Source: Isochrysis galbana (Eukaryota > Haptophyta > Isochrysidales > Isochrysidaceae). Taken from it: a stretch of DNA of 64,000 bases. The notes beneath the pieces were generated by a model. That model did no database searches. It was not told the origin of the DNA and worked only from the letters and a program-made list of their open reading frames with translations. Below are positions 52,635-64,000 of this stretch, in pieces. The DNA lies in NCBI GenBank assembly GCA_018136815.1, contig CM030931.1, positions 9,114,989-9,178,988 on the forward strand. The letters run 5' to 3'. How positions within the stretch are numbered: the first letter of the stretch is position 1; every line of letters begins with the position of its first letter. Both the position numbers and the translations under genes were made by a program.

Positions 52635-54224
52635 ATGGCGTCGGCAGCGCTCGCGGCGCTCTTCTTCGTTCAGCCGGCGCTCGCGCTGCATGGGGCGGCG
52701 CGACCGGCGGTGCGGGCGAGAGCGGCGACGCAGATACTGAGCCACGCCGACGCGCCTAGCCTCTTCCCGCCCGCTGACGTCCGCCGTTCGCTCGACCGTG
52801 AGCTTGGTGCGATTGCGCTCCCCTCGCTCGCTGCCCTCTCGTGCGAGAACCTGCTCTCTCTCGTGGACACGCTCTACATAGGCCGGCTGGGCGCGGTGCA
52901 GATGGGGGCAGCGGGCGTCGGCATCGCAGCCACCTACTCCTTCGCCAAGCTCTTCGGCGATCCCCTCACGAAGACGTCGACCTCGCTGGTCGCCGGCAAG
53001 GAGGGCGATGACCTGCTTTCGTCAGTGCTGGCTGCGCTCGCGCTCGCCCTCTTCCTGGGCCTGGTGCAGACCACTGCCTTCACACTTTTCGCGCCGCGCA
53101 TCGTCAGCGGCTTTGGGGCGGCAGCAACTTCACCCCTCGCCGCACCCGCCGCCTCCTACCTGCGTCTTCGCTCACTCGGGGCGCCTGCCGTCACACTCCT
53201 TCTCGTGATGCAAGGCATCTACCGCGGGCTCGGCGACACGCTGACCCCGCTGCTCTGCACGCTGAGCGGCGCTGCTGTGAACGCGGTCCTCGACCCAATA
53301 TTGATTTTCCGATTCGGCCTGGGCTGCTCGGGTGCAGCCGCCGCCACGGCAGTCGCCAACTATGTGTCTGCTGTGCCCCTACTTGTCCTATTGATCCGGC
53401 GCCTCAGCGCGACTAACGCGGCATCCTCGCGAGGCCGACTGCGCCTTCCCCCGGCCCGATCGCTCCGATTGGCAGCGCGTGGCTACGTCAGCGCAGGGGC
53501 AACCATATACGTGCGCACCGTGGGCAAGCTTTGGGGATATTCGTATGCTGCGCGAGCAGCAACATCATTGGGGCCTGTGCCGGCTGCCGCGTACGCACTC
53601 ACCTTCCAGCTAGGTGTTGCAACGACCCAGCTGTGTGAGGCGGTTTCTCTTGCGATGCAAGCGCTGCTTTCACGTGAGCTAAACCGTTACTCTGCTCTTG
53701 TGGCGAGCTTGGCCGGCCGCGAGAGCACCTCTAGCTCGCCAACAGGGAGCAAGTCATTCGAGCCTGAGAGCACAGTTGCGACAACAGCGGAAGCGGCCTC
53801 ATGTCAGGCCAACGCTCGGCATGTGCTGCGCCGTGGCTTGCTTTTAGGTGGTAGCTTTGCGTCCGCGCTCTCACTCATTACGTGGGCATGCCGTCGTGCC
53901 GCCGTGGGAGCGCTGACGTCGAACCTTGAGGTGCGCGAGGCGGCAGTGGCAGTGATGCCCCTTGTCCTCGTCACTCAAGTACTAAAGGGGCTCGCCTACC
54001 CTTCTAATGCGGTGCTAATGGGAGGGAGCGACTGGCTCGCCTCAACCATTGCCATGTGGGCCTCATCAGCAGTGCTTGTGTGTCTTCTAACCTCGGGAGT
54101 CTTAGGCGTCGGTCTGGCTCCCGTGTGGGCAGCTCTTGCTGCTTGCTTTGCAATGCAAGTTTGCACCGCCATGGGACGCGTTATTAGCAAGACCGGGCCG
54201 TGGCGCGTTTTGCGGCGGTCGTAA
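52635..54224 (+). CDS. MATE-family multidrug/toxin extrusion transporter
   Basis: 529 residues in one exon, the usual MATE length plus an N-terminal extension. About twelve hydrophobic helices form two halves. Typical elements are IALPSLAALSCENLLSLVDTLYIGRLG at the first helix, DPLTKTSTSLVAGKEG, YRGLGDTLTPLLC and LDPILIFRFGLGCSGAAAAT closing the first half, and LKGLAYPSNAVLMGGSDW in the second. Proteins of this DinF/plant-type group exchange cations (H+ or Na+) for organic compounds. The first 35 residues (MASAALAALFFVQPALALHG...) look like a signal or plastid targeting sequence. The upstream region has a palindrome and the dispersed repeat. Confidence 0.92.
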   Translation: MASAALAALFFVQPALALHGAARPAVRARAATQILSHADAPSLFPPADVRRSLDRELGAIALPSLAALSCENLLSLVDTLYIGRLGAVQMGAAGVGIAATYSFAKLFGDPLTKTSTSLVAGKEGDDLLSSVLAALALALFLGLVQTTAFTLFAPRIVSGFGAAATSPLAAPAASYLRLRSLGAPAVTLLLVMQGIYRGLGDTLTPLLCTLSGAAVNAVLDPILIFRFGLGCSGAAAATAVANYVSAVPLLVLLIRRLSATNAASSRGRLRLPPARSLRLAARGYVSAGATIYVRTVGKLWGYSYAARAATSLGPVPAAAYALTFQLGVATTQLCEAVSLAMQALLSRELNRYSALVASLAGRESTSSSPTGSKSFEPESTVATTAEAASCQANARHVLRRGLLLGGSFASALSLITWACRRAAVGALTSNLEVREAAVAVMPLVLVTQVLKGLAYPSNAVLMGGSDWLASTIAMWASSAVLVCLLTSGVLGVGLAPVWAALAACFAMQVCTAMGRVISKTGPWRVLRRS

Positions 54225-54789
54225 CACACCGCGCGAGTAATGGCGTTGGGCGCAGGTCTCATGGGTAACCGAGACTAGAGTATTGCACCTCCCCTCTGCT
54301 TGGACTTCCTACTGTTGGCACAACTGATGACTCGAATCAATGCTGGGGGAACGGGTTGGAGCAGCTAAAAGTTCAACTACTACTACTATTATAATCGCTT
54401 TTTATAATCAACTTCTTGATTTTCCAAACCCCGCTAGGCAGACATGCCTGACTGCAGTAGGGACAGGAAGATTGTGGTGGGCTGAGTGAAGCTGTGGCTG
54501 TGGTACGATTGGGTATGAGTGAGGAATGGGATGTAACATGGGATGTATGATGGCTCACTGGGAGCATGGAGCATGGAAGGCGGGCAGTGAGAGAGCGAGG
54601 GAGCACACGGGGACGGGGCTGAGATCATGGTCGCACTCTCAGCCGACATGGGCTGCCGCGGCACGAGGACCGGGGACGAAGAGCAAACGAGGAGAGGCAC
54701 GCCTGATGGCGGGGGGGAGCAAAGGCCGGGAGAGTGGATGGAGGTGTAGAAAGTTCTGCTACGTTAGTAGAAAGTAGAGGGTCCACGGC
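54225..54789. other. Intergenic
   Basis: Contains a CTACTACTACTATTATAAT run at 54379-54397; no gene recognised. Confidence 0.35.
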
Positions 54790-55150
54790 CGCGTGTGCGG
54801 TGAGACTATTAAGAAATTCATTTATCACTACAGTGGACCGTACCGTGTCGCTGAGGCGCTCGGTGGTGGTCGCTACCGTTTACGTTTACGCGATCAGGAA
54901 AATCGCCTCCTCTCTGAGGAGGTGCATGTCACTAACCTCCGCCCCTACTACACACTCACGCAGACAGAGACCCACTCCAAGACGATGAGTTCATTGTGGA
55001 GCCCCTTCTAGATCGCAAGGGCCAGGGAGATAATCGCTGCCACCTTGTCAAGTGGCGCGGTTATGCGCGATCTTCTGCCACACGGGAACCAATGGCCGAG
55101 CTGCTATGGCCGCCGCTGTGCAGGTGCATCCCGCTCTGCTCAGAGCAGAC
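54790..55150 (+). mobile_element. Chromovirus (Ty3/gypsy) integrase-chromodomain fragment
   Basis: First frame (54793-55011): HYSGPYRVAEALGGGRYRLR and VHVTNLRPYYT, the integrase tail. After a frame change around 54975 the next frame gives DEFIVEPLLDRKGQG and CHLVKWRGYARSSATREP, a chromodomain with the W-R-G-Y signature used to direct integration to heterochromatin. The body of the element is missing. Confidence 0.85.
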
Positions 55151-55184
55151 CCCCCACACGACCTGAGCCCCTAAGTAGAGCACG

Positions 55185-55283
55185 AGGGGAGTTGCCGCAA
55201 GGCGGGGGGTAAGGGTGAGGAAGGAGAAGGGGCGTGGCTACGAGAACATGACCCAGTGCCACGTGTGAGGCGAGAAAAATAAA
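55185..55283 (+). repeat. Gypsy 3'-end-like dispersed repeat, copy 2
   Basis: Follows the chromodomain fragment and shares GTTGCCGCAAGGC, GGCGTGGCT and GTGAGGCGAGAA order with 7793-7895. Confidence 0.55.
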
Positions 55284-55698
55284 AGGTTTTTTTTATTCTC
55301 ATTAGCCCGGTCACTCACTAGGGGGGTGCGAAGGGCACCATCTGTAATGGGCAAACGAAGGCCTAAATACGCTCCCTATAGGTTCCGGTATGGGAGATCA
55401 GCAAAAAAAAACCGGGGGTCTTCCGGCAAAATTTTCGAAAAATACCCGATTTCAGGCCTCTGACGGCCGTGCGGAAATATGTCAGGCCCCCCTCCGGTAT
55501 TATTTTACCGATGGCCTTCATGCGCGCCTCTCGCAGCGAAACACGAAACCATGGGCATCGGCAGCTGACCCGGACCAAAGATCCTGGTTCTATACACACA
55601 GCAATATATTTTCACTATGTTTTTATGGACTTGAACGTGTACGTAAGTATCGCAAAAACTAAAGACGCTAACCGTTAAAAACACCAAGGGCTCGAGAA
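55284..55698. other. Intergenic
   Basis: Short open frames only. 55290-55300 holds a T-run. No recognised gene. Confidence 0.35.
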
Positions 55699-56061
55699 CC
55701 CAACTTCGACCCGCGACCGGGGGCGCCACGAGGCCGTTCGAGTCACCGCTCACCATATGGATGCCGCTACGAGCACCAAAGTGCGGTATGCCGCCCTCAC
55801 AGCCACGCCAATCGCGCCCGCCGCCCCCGCGCACTGCGTCGAAATCGGCCGCTTGCGGCCCCCGGTGATGACGTCGTCACGCCTCAAGACGCGCCCTGAG
55901 TGCCCAACTTCGACCCGCGACCGGGGGCGCCACGAGGCCGTTCGAGTCACCGCTCGCCAAATGGATGCCGCTACCAGCACCAAAGTGCGGTATGCCGCCC
56001 TCACAGCCACGCCAATCGCGCCCGCCGCCCCCGCGCACTGCGTCGAAATCGGCCGCTTGAG
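55699..56061 (+). repeat. 159-bp direct duplication, 204-bp period
   Basis: Copies at 55699-55857 and 55903-56061, nearly identical (for example CACCATATGGATGCC versus CGCCAAATGGATGCC). The 45-bp spacer holds GTGATGACGTCGTCAC, a near-palindrome. Both strands are open through each unit, so small open frames here are not evidence for a gene. Confidence 0.92.
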
Positions 56062-56649
56062 GCACATGAGCCCTGGGCTCAATGCGCTCGCCTCGGCGAA
56101 CGGCCTCCATGAGGGCCTGAACTTCTGGCAGCGCTCGCCAGCGCTCGCCAGCGTCCCAGGGGCCGGCCTCATGGAGGTCGGGCCGTGTCGAATTATCGTA
56201 TGCCTGCGGCGCGATGGGCGGGGATATGTCACTACCGGACTGTGGGACCCTCGAGATCGAGCGTGCGACCCACCAGGGACCTCCCACATCCCTCGCGAGG
56301 CGCTTGAGCTTGGCCTCCTCACCAGCTGGCAGCCATTGCGAGGCCGACAGCCGGCGATCGGCCGACGCGGAACCTCCGCGTTTCTTATGGGGATTCGCCC
56401 GACATTCACTGCTTTGATTCCCTCACGCGCGCAATCCTCCCATTCTCCCAAAATAGACCTCCATGGGCCGGACAAGGCGGGGGAGTCACTCACCGACGCC
56501 ATGGATTTTCGTGGGGTAGAGGGGGTTCGCGGGGGGGGGGGGGGGCAGGTAAGGGGGGTCCCTGGGGAATCCTTGGACACCCAGGAGGGATGGAAAATAG
56601 TTGTTAAAAAGCGTGAGTGACCGGCCTATTCTCATTTAAACAGAGCCCC
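56062..56649. other. Intergenic, open on several frames
   Basis: GC-rich, with a direct repeat CAGCGCTCGC (56131 and 56141) and a G-run (56529-56545). No conserved motif found. Confidence 0.35.
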
Positions 56650-57030
56650 ACTTCAGCAATTCCATCGAGGCTTCGAACCAAAGCCACTTCCGATTCTCCC
56701 CACATGAGTTCCGCCCAAAGAAGCACTTCCGAACCCCTTTCCGTCACATAATCGCTTCCGACCCCTTCTCCATCACTAAAGCTTTGCATCACAGAAGCGT
56801 TACCGAACCTCTCCATCACTAAAGCTCTCCATCATAGAAGCGCTTTCGACCCCCTCTCCGTCAAAGAAGCTCTCAATCACAAAAGCGCTTCCGAAACCCA
56901 GGAGCGCTTCTTACCCGCCCTCCAGTATAGAAGCTCTTTGTCGCAGAAGCGATTCCGATGCCCGCTCCTAGAAGCGCTTCTGAACCCCTTTCCATCATAG
57001 ACGCTCTCCATCACAGAAGCACTTTCGAGC
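56650..57030. repeat. Degenerate minisatellite, ~43-48-bp units
   Basis: About seven units of the form CGCTTCCGACCCC-TCTCCATCA...AAGCTCTCCATCACAGAAG, with indels and one shortened unit. GAAGCGCTT-type dyads mark most unit borders. Confidence 0.85.
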
Positions 57031-57141
57031 TAGTAAATTAGATAGTAGTACTAAAATTTTGTATACCCTTCAGGTTGGCCTTCCTCCTCGTCAAATCTCG
57101 TTGGCATTGGTCTAGAGGTCACCCACCTCCTCGGGCATCCA

Positions 57142-60100
57142 TCATCTATCAGGAAGGATCCACTCGGTGCCGACGATCGCTCCGCCATCAGACAACTTTG
57201 TTGCCGTTGTCATGTCATTTTCGCGAGCTGCTTCCTCGGAATCATTCTGCGCCCGAGCACCGACCGAGCTAGGCATTGTATATGGGTCGGAGCCGAATGG
57301 TACCGTGTCCATTTGTGCGGCCTCAAGTTGCGCTTCCTCCAATACCAACTCCTCATCTTGCCATTCCACGAGACTCTCACTCGCACCGGGCGGCGGCCAT
57401 TCCCTGATTGCGTTAGTGTTGTGCGAGGCGGCTTCTTCCGAAGGCTTCGTATTTATCGGGTTTCCCTTGAATGCTGGGCCTGGGAAGGGTCTCCGCATGT
57501 CGACACCGTCCCGCGGCTCGATGTCCAGCACCAACATCAAACCACCGCCGGGTTCCACACGGAGTGCCTCGCTGCGGAGGCCAAAACTATCGGTGGCTTC
57601 ATCGCTTGGTATTGAATCGCGACGAGAATCGCGACGAGTTGCCTCGCCTAGGTGCTCACCAAAATCTCCCTTCACAAATTCGAGGGCGAGGGGTGGCACG
57701 CGTGATTGCACTCCCACAATAGTTGGTGCCCATAGACGTGGCAAGTCAAGCGCAGAAGGAAGCCCAGGAAGCCCAGCGGACGCACTTAGCGTCGCATCTA
57801 GCTCAAGGCTTGCCTCCTGCACTATGCGAGTAGAGCTACGCCGTTGCACATTGAGAAGGGGAGCCAAGGTCGACCAATTTAACAAGAGATTGCACGTCTC
57901 CTCTTCCGATGCCCATGACGCCATTACAACCAATGCTTGCCCCGATGCACCAGCCGATATCCCAGGAAGCACGAAGGCGCTGGAGAGGACTTCTTCCGAA
58001 ATCCGACCGTCGCATTCAGCGACAACCACAGGATCATCTTCCCACCAGCCTAATGTGATCGGTGGTGCCATCCCACTCGAACGAAGGCGGGTGGGATCTC
58101 GGTGAGGGGCGTTGCCGCTGTGAAATCCCATGGCGCTCCACATACGCCAGAGCGATTGGGGGTGCCCGGTACTAGGTCGTGCCGCCATCCCAAACAGCAT
58201 GGACCGAAATACGTTTTGATCGCGCATCGTATCACCTGCCTGTCCAAATGGGATTCCTGAAACCTCCACAAGCCAGTACGCAGGGTCTCTTTCGTAAGAC
58301 GCGCCCTCACCCAGCCATAGTGAATCCACGTATGGAAACAAGCCCATAAATTGCAGTGCAGGGCTCACCATGCCGTATTGATTACCCAAAAAGTTATTGC
58401 CGCAATGCAAGTCAATCCTGCCAGTGAGATCTCGGTGAGCCGTGTTGTTGATCGAGGCAGTCTTCCCGCCGCCGGCCGCCGTACGCCGCCGATCGCGGAC
58501 TGCTTGGTCTAGCAAGCGGCGCACCCGACGCATGACCAAATTAGAGAAGCCAATACCGTCGTAGTATAGCGCGTCCAAGTCTAGGAACAAGTTGGAACGC
58601 GGATTGAGCGCAGCGGCCACCCCCTCCACATACCTGAACATGAAGGCGAGAGGACCTTGTGAGCTATGCGCCCTGGAGAGGACGTTGGCCTCAAGCTAGG
58701 CGTGTCGGTAGCTGCGCAGTCGTGGCTTGTGGATTGGGTCGGCATTCGTCCCAATTCAGCAATCACAGTTCGCTACTCACCAATTTGCTAGGCGAGAAAG
58801 TCCGTCCACACACACTGCTGAGTCGAACCCGCCGTCAAAAGACGCGTCAACTTCAATCGGCCCCTTGGAGAGCGGGCATTGCCAGCATGGTGAAATTCCA
58901 GGACCCAGCTGCTCTCTCATCCATGAGTCGCCCCCCCCGTTGCCGGGCAGCAACACCTCATGGCCGAGCGATCGTAGCGCCCAAAGCTCAGGAGTTGCGG
59001 TAGACAACTCTCTCACGGTGTAATAGGCACCGACACGCAACACGCCGGCTCCACGAGCAGTAGCAGCGTATCGCCGCAGCGGAAATACGGTCCGGTCGCC
59101 TTGGACGTAGTTGATGTAGGGGTTCAGCGAGGGGACTCCCTGATGAACGTTCACGGCGGTAGCTCCAGACGAGGCCACCTCGGCAGCGGTGGAAGGAGTC
59201 CCATCAGGATATCCCACCTGAGAATATCGCTCCGCCCAGTGAGACGCCCAAGGAGGGCCAGGTCGACAAGGTGTGATCAGCAGTTCGAATTGGAACACCA
59301 CTTCCTCCCCTGCAGAGAGAGCTCGAGGGCCGGCAAAGGCGACGAGTTCCCCATTTGCAGAAAGCTCGACGCCGCCGTGTCCTTGATTATGCCAGGATGC
59401 CGGCAGCTCGGACTCGCTGAGGATGGCTTGTGGCGATTGGAATGTGCGCGCAGTCCCGCTCAATTTGAAACGAACGCCCGCACGTGCACCGCCTGCCCAA
59501 AGCATATGATTCCCTTGGCCCGCCCTCCATCGCCATCGATGCGGCGCTGACTTGGCCAACGTCCCTCCGGGCAAGCCAAGGCCCATCACAAACCGTGCAG
59601 CGGCGGCGGATAGGGGGATCACGAGTCGACAATCGGAGAGACGCACGTCCACAGTCGCACGCAACCGGATGGAAATGAAAGCCTGTGCGTCAAATTCAAA
59701 TCGGCCATCGACGTACATTTGCAAGGCGCCCTGGGGCAGGAAGAGTGGGATGCGTCTCGTTTCATCGCTGCCCGAGCGGTCTCCGGCGATCCCTCCACTT
59801 CGATCTCCATTAATTTTGTCTTGGGGGCGTACGCCGCTGAGTATGCCTGCGCCTCCCGTGGCGCCCTGAAAAGCATCAGATGCGAAGCCAACGGCTGCAG
59901 CCTCCACTTGCGCCTCCTCGCTTTCCATCTCTGCCGACCAGAACAGTTGTCCTCCGCGCTCTCTCGCGCGGCCCGTCCTAGCTGAACCGTCCTTACTGGT
60001 TATCGCAGAGGCCTCTGAAACTGTGCCCCACGTCAATATAGACGGTGGGCGCGAGGACACAGCTGTTGCTGCTTCAATCGCTGCGGAAAGAGCATCAGCC

Positions 60101-63100
60101 GCCGCACCCGCTGCGGCGGCCGCCATAGCGGAGAAGGCTGAAACTGCCTGTGGTAAATCGCCATTGAAATGATCGCCCGAACTGTCACGAGATCGCAAAA
60201 GATCGCTTGCTAGGGCGTTCCCATCGCCACCATATCCTGCCCGCACCTCCCCCTCCACCGCCACTCCGTCTGGCCATCCGCCGCCCGCTACCGACCATTG
60301 CGTACCATCCCAGCTTGTGTCAGCCCACATCGGTGGTGCAGAAGGTGGTGGTGGGTCGGGAGGCGGATCCGGATCAGGGGGATCAGAGGGGTGCAAGATC
60401 GAAACTGTGAAATGAATGCCAGCTGTCAAAAGTGAGCGCCTTCCGGGCGCTCCTCCGACCGCCGAGCTTCGTTGGCTCGCGGAGGGATCGGCGCCATCGT
60501 CCCCTGCCCATAGTTGTTGAGGCAATCCCTGAATGCCTATCTCAAGCGCACCCATCCTCGCCAACAAGAGCAGATTTCCGCGTCTAGCAGAGGTTGCACC
60601 ACCTGCTGACGCCGAGCTTGCACCTCCGTCAGCGGCGCCGCTAGTAGAAATAACGAAAGTGGACCGAACTGGTGTGAATGGTTTAATTGGCCCGCCAGTC
60701 ATAGCCTTTTGGGAATTGAGCCACCGCAAGCGTGAGAGCCGCCAGCCGTCGGAGTCACCACGGTCCGTCAGCGGAGGCCCGCGTATTGTAAGGTGTAGTG
60801 GTACGCGTACGCGAGCCAGGGATGGCAAAGCAGCCATTCCCGCCATTCCGAATCCGATGTTGGATGCCATGTCGCCTTCGTCGTAGGTGCTGCTTCCTTG
60901 CTCTGTGATCGATTCGTCGTAGCTCGTGCCATATTCCGTATCGCCAAAGTTGCCGCCGTGGGTACCAACATCAGAAGCCGCAGCGCCTCGAGCGTGGCTG
61001 TTTCTGACCACGCCGTCGTCATTGGCTTGGAATCTGCGGGACCCACCACCAACCAGAAGAGTGAGCTCAATTTCACCCTCCACGCTCGCGCCCACATCTT
61101 GTGGAGCTTGCAATCCCATCCAAAGTGCACGTACGCAGCCCCGTCGGACTCGCGGGAAAAATTGAAGAGCAGCCCCGGCATGCGATAGGCCACGTAGATT
61201 GAATGCATCAAGGAGCGGCACTTGGTTGACTTTTTGAGTCGCAGTGGGTTCGGTCTTGCCTAATGCACTCTGGGCAGCAATTTTGGCAAGGATGGTATGG
61301 CCATTCAACGAGGCATTGAGGATGGTGGTGGCAACTGAGTGCGACCACACTCCAAGTTGGAAGGTATAGTATTCGCCAGGCCGAACAGTATCGACGACTG
61401 CATCATCGCCGATGCTAGAGATCCATGGCAAGAGCGGCGTAGCGGTATCAGGCATGGGTGAAGCCGCTCCAACGTTGCGCACCCATCGCCTGCTCCAGCG
61501 GAGCGGCAACTCGCAATTTGACCGCAGCGGATTCTTGCGGGACTCGGCGAACACGAGCACAGCCGGAATTGCAATAGATGTTCCTACTTTTGTAGGCCTC
61601 GCTGTGTCAGTTTCGCCTAATCTTGTTGGGAACGTCCGGACGGTGGCGGCACTGGCGGAGGCGGGTCCAACATGGCTTTTGCCAGTATTGGTCTCCGTTT
61701 TGTTGAGAGGCTGCAGGTCAAGATATTCCTTCGGGTTTTCCGCACCTATCCCGCCGGTGCGATTAGAACTAGGTGCAAGGGCACGCGAGTTGTTGTTGCC
61801 TTGCATCGGAGTGGAATGAGGACGACTTCCAGAGCCCGAGCCAATGAAAGGATGGCGGTTCAAGTTAGTGCTTGAGTCCATCTCTTCCATGGAGACTCCT
61901 TTTATCTCGAGGGCCCGCATCCTCGCCTCTTCATTCACCTTGTTGTCTGCATATTCTTTCGATCCAGGCTGCGTTGGCAACACCTCAACACCCAACATTG
62001 CGGTTGCCGCGGCAAGTCGTATGGCTTCCGTAGCCGTGGCTGCCACGGACGCGCCAGGGGCCGCAGTAGCTCGAAGTAGCCCCTCGACTTCTAATTGACT
62101 TGCTGGCGCATTCATTCCAGTTGGAGCGTCGCGATGAGTCCGCGCCTGCAATGAGATGAGCCGGGCGTTAGGCAGTGACTGATTTGCGTACAGCTTTTCG
62201 ACTCGTGCTAGCCATTCAGAGCTTGGTGCACGGACTCCAGCTGCGACGTATCTAGGCCAGACTTTATTCGACGTGCGCTGCGGTTCTGCACCCTCATCAG
62301 AGACATTCTCTTCATGTGTGCGTGGAGAGTACGTCTCGCCCTCCAAGGTGGGATTCCAGGCGTCAGTCTCCCCCTCAGCTGCGCCTGCCTCATATGCTTG
62401 CCAAGAGCTCGAGCCTGCAGAGGCCTCATAAGTGACACCCGAAGCATCGTTGCGGGCGTCATACGCCTCCCAGCGAGCGCGGTGTGGGAGGTAATAGATA
62501 TAGTATTCGCCTGGCCCCCGCGACGCTTCAAAGGCGATCTCGGCGCTTTCTGCATTGGAAGTCGAGAGCAGAGCAATGTTGGGAAGTGGATCCCACCTCG
62601 AATAAAAGGAGTATGCGGTACCAAAGCCCCACTTAGCATATGACTGCTCCCCTTCACCCTCGCCCCACCCAGCCATCCACCCTCCTAGGCCACTGCTAGC
62701 TCCGTCCCATCCGCCCCCACCAGCCCCTGCTAATCTGTTGCCAATTCCTTCCCAGGTCCCGTCATCGCCCGTCATTGCCCATTGCTCGGTCTGACTTGCC
62801 AATGATCTTCGATCTCCCCTGCCGCTTTCATCAGTCCACGCGACGTCACCCTGAGGCGCAATCTCGCCGTAGGTTCCGCCGTAGGTGAGGGCGGCTTGGC
62901 CATCGGCCAAAAATCTGGGGTCGTCCTCGTCTTGCATGGTGGTGCTGGGACCACTGTAGCCAAGGCCACCGGCACGTTTCACGGAAATGGCGCTGGCATC
63001 GTTGTGTTCCTGTGCGATAGTGCCTTGCATGAGGTCGCCGTGCACCGTAGGTGGATCATCATCTTGCAAACGCCTTCCTCGGTGGGGATCAACTGCATCA

Positions 63101-64000
63101 GTACGTCCGGCTTTGACAACATTTGTCGCCGCCGGGATCAGCGTTGGGTCTGGAGCCACAAGGATCCCTCTGCTTGATGATGACGGGGACTCGCCATCAT
63201 GTGGGGCTGCAGTCGCAGCTACCTTCGCTGACCCTCTCCCCACCTCTATCTCAGTGGAAGGATTTGCATTTCGTCGCGACTTGCCACTTGCATTGGCGGC
63301 AAAAACCATCGGCAGACTTGGCTGGCGTGCGGCCGTCCTCACTGCGATTTTATATGCCTCTCCCTGCCGCCGGCTAGCTTCCAATGTTGCTGGTATTTTT
63401 GAAAATTCAATAGCCGGTACGAAGACAGAATGCAATGAGCCACTTCGTTGCCCATCAGTTGGGGCAAGACCTCTTCCTCGGCTATCGTGTGGAGGCACCA
63501 CCAGTAGGGTATTAGTGGCAGGTATGATCCGGGGTGCTTCTCTATTACTACGGAGTCCATCGTTGGCTCCGCCAAGTGGGGTCACAGCCCTGAGCTTGGT
63601 GTTCTGGGACAGCCCATGCACCCATGCGTTGGGTGCTTCAAGTGCTGGAATCTGGGCCATGCGCGGCTCGGCGACAGCCGTGAAGTGTGCTGATCCAGTC
63701 CCTTTCGCATCATCTACTACTGGTGCTCTAGTGTTCGCCGGCAAGGTGAAAGCGGGAACTGTCTCCGCTCTCATGGGCCGAGATGGAAACCTTTTCATGG
63801 GTGGTACCGTCGCTGCACGCAGCGACATGGGTCGAACGATCGCTGGCAGCGTCGCAGGAGAAGATATACTTGGCATCGAGTCTGCCGAACGAGTGCTAAC
63901 TCTGCTCGTATTGTGGTATTGGGCCCCTGAAGGTGGAGATGATGTGTCGGGCTTGTTGGGAGGCGGCGACGACGGCCATGGTGGATATGAGGATGAATGT
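57142..64000 (-). CDS. Giant GH123-like glycoside hydrolase, 5' end outside window
   Basis: Exon 2 58633-57142 and exon 1 from 58781 to the right edge, 147-nt intron (TTG|GTGAGT ... TTCAG). The frame is open past Met 63876 to position 64000, so the N-terminus lies outside; visible protein is over 2,200 residues. Counting from Met 63876: residues 1-425 are Ser/Pro/Thr-rich; then a GH123-N-like sandwich, with GEYYIYYLPHR (~450), VFAESRKNPLR (~770), RPGEYYTFQLGVWSH (~840), WRLSRLRWLNS (~1045); a ~250-residue Ala/Pro/Asp insertion; then GHEVLLPGNGG (~1640). Exon 2 has LDALYYDGIGF, IDLHCGNN, DSLWLGEG and YWLVEVSGIPFG, as in GH123-type TIM barrels. Likely secreted or wall-associated. Acidic Glu/Asp-rich C-terminus of ~150 residues. 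Confidence 0.7.

Noticed and set aside
55757-56620. A 287-codon open frame on plus and a 276-codon frame on minus
   Set aside because: Both cover the duplicated 159-bp unit, both are GC-rich artefacts, and neither has a recognised motif.

Overview
The window is nuclear DNA from a photosynthetic eukaryote, probably an alga. It carries histone H3, an H3 chaperone, splicing and mRNA-processing factors, a TerC-type membrane protein and short GT-AG introns of about 90 to 190 nt. Genes are compact and often divergently paired. Base composition is GC-rich, with long poly-C/poly-G runs in promoters. The lineage cannot be fixed from sequence alone. Exon borders below were placed by reading splice signals together with conserved protein motifs; none is confirmed by transcripts.

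Left part (1-13 kb): a fucosyltransferase-like 3' end; an internally deleted LINE derivative with a perfect 17-bp target duplication; a divergent histone H3 / mitochondrial ferredoxin pair; a hAT transposase remnant; the splicing factor SLU7; a coiled-coil protein. Middle (13-32 kb): a HEI10-type meiotic RING protein, a five-exon TerC gene, a NASP/SHNi-TPR histone chaperone divergent from the nucleolar protein NOM1/SGD1 across a long (CT)n tract, a MYST acetyltransferase split by an N-gap, an mRNA 5'-triphosphatase-like protein, and a TMEM181-like seven-helix protein. H3, an H3 chaperone and a MYST enzyme lie within 24 kb.

32.2-40.1 kb is a Ty1/copia nest. One full element with identical 258-bp LTRs and a TTGGG target duplication sits in opposite orientation inside a relative of the same family, surrounded by scrambled pieces. 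Right of it come a protein with two tandem beta-rich repeats, a proline/aspartate repeat protein with a membrane segment, and a 3-kb graveyard (43.4-46.9 kb). The graveyard holds LINE pieces, a fold-back carrying a copy of the triphosphatase C-terminus, a MULE-like MITE with a 9-bp target duplication, and a Stowaway-like element nested in another TIR element.

47-64 kb: a four-exon glutathionyl-hydroquinone reductase, a proline-rich retroelement-like ORF with internal duplication, a MATE transporter, a chromovirus (gypsy) fragment, tandem duplications and a minisatellite, and finally a giant GH123-like glycoside hydrolase (over 2,200 residues) that runs off the right edge.
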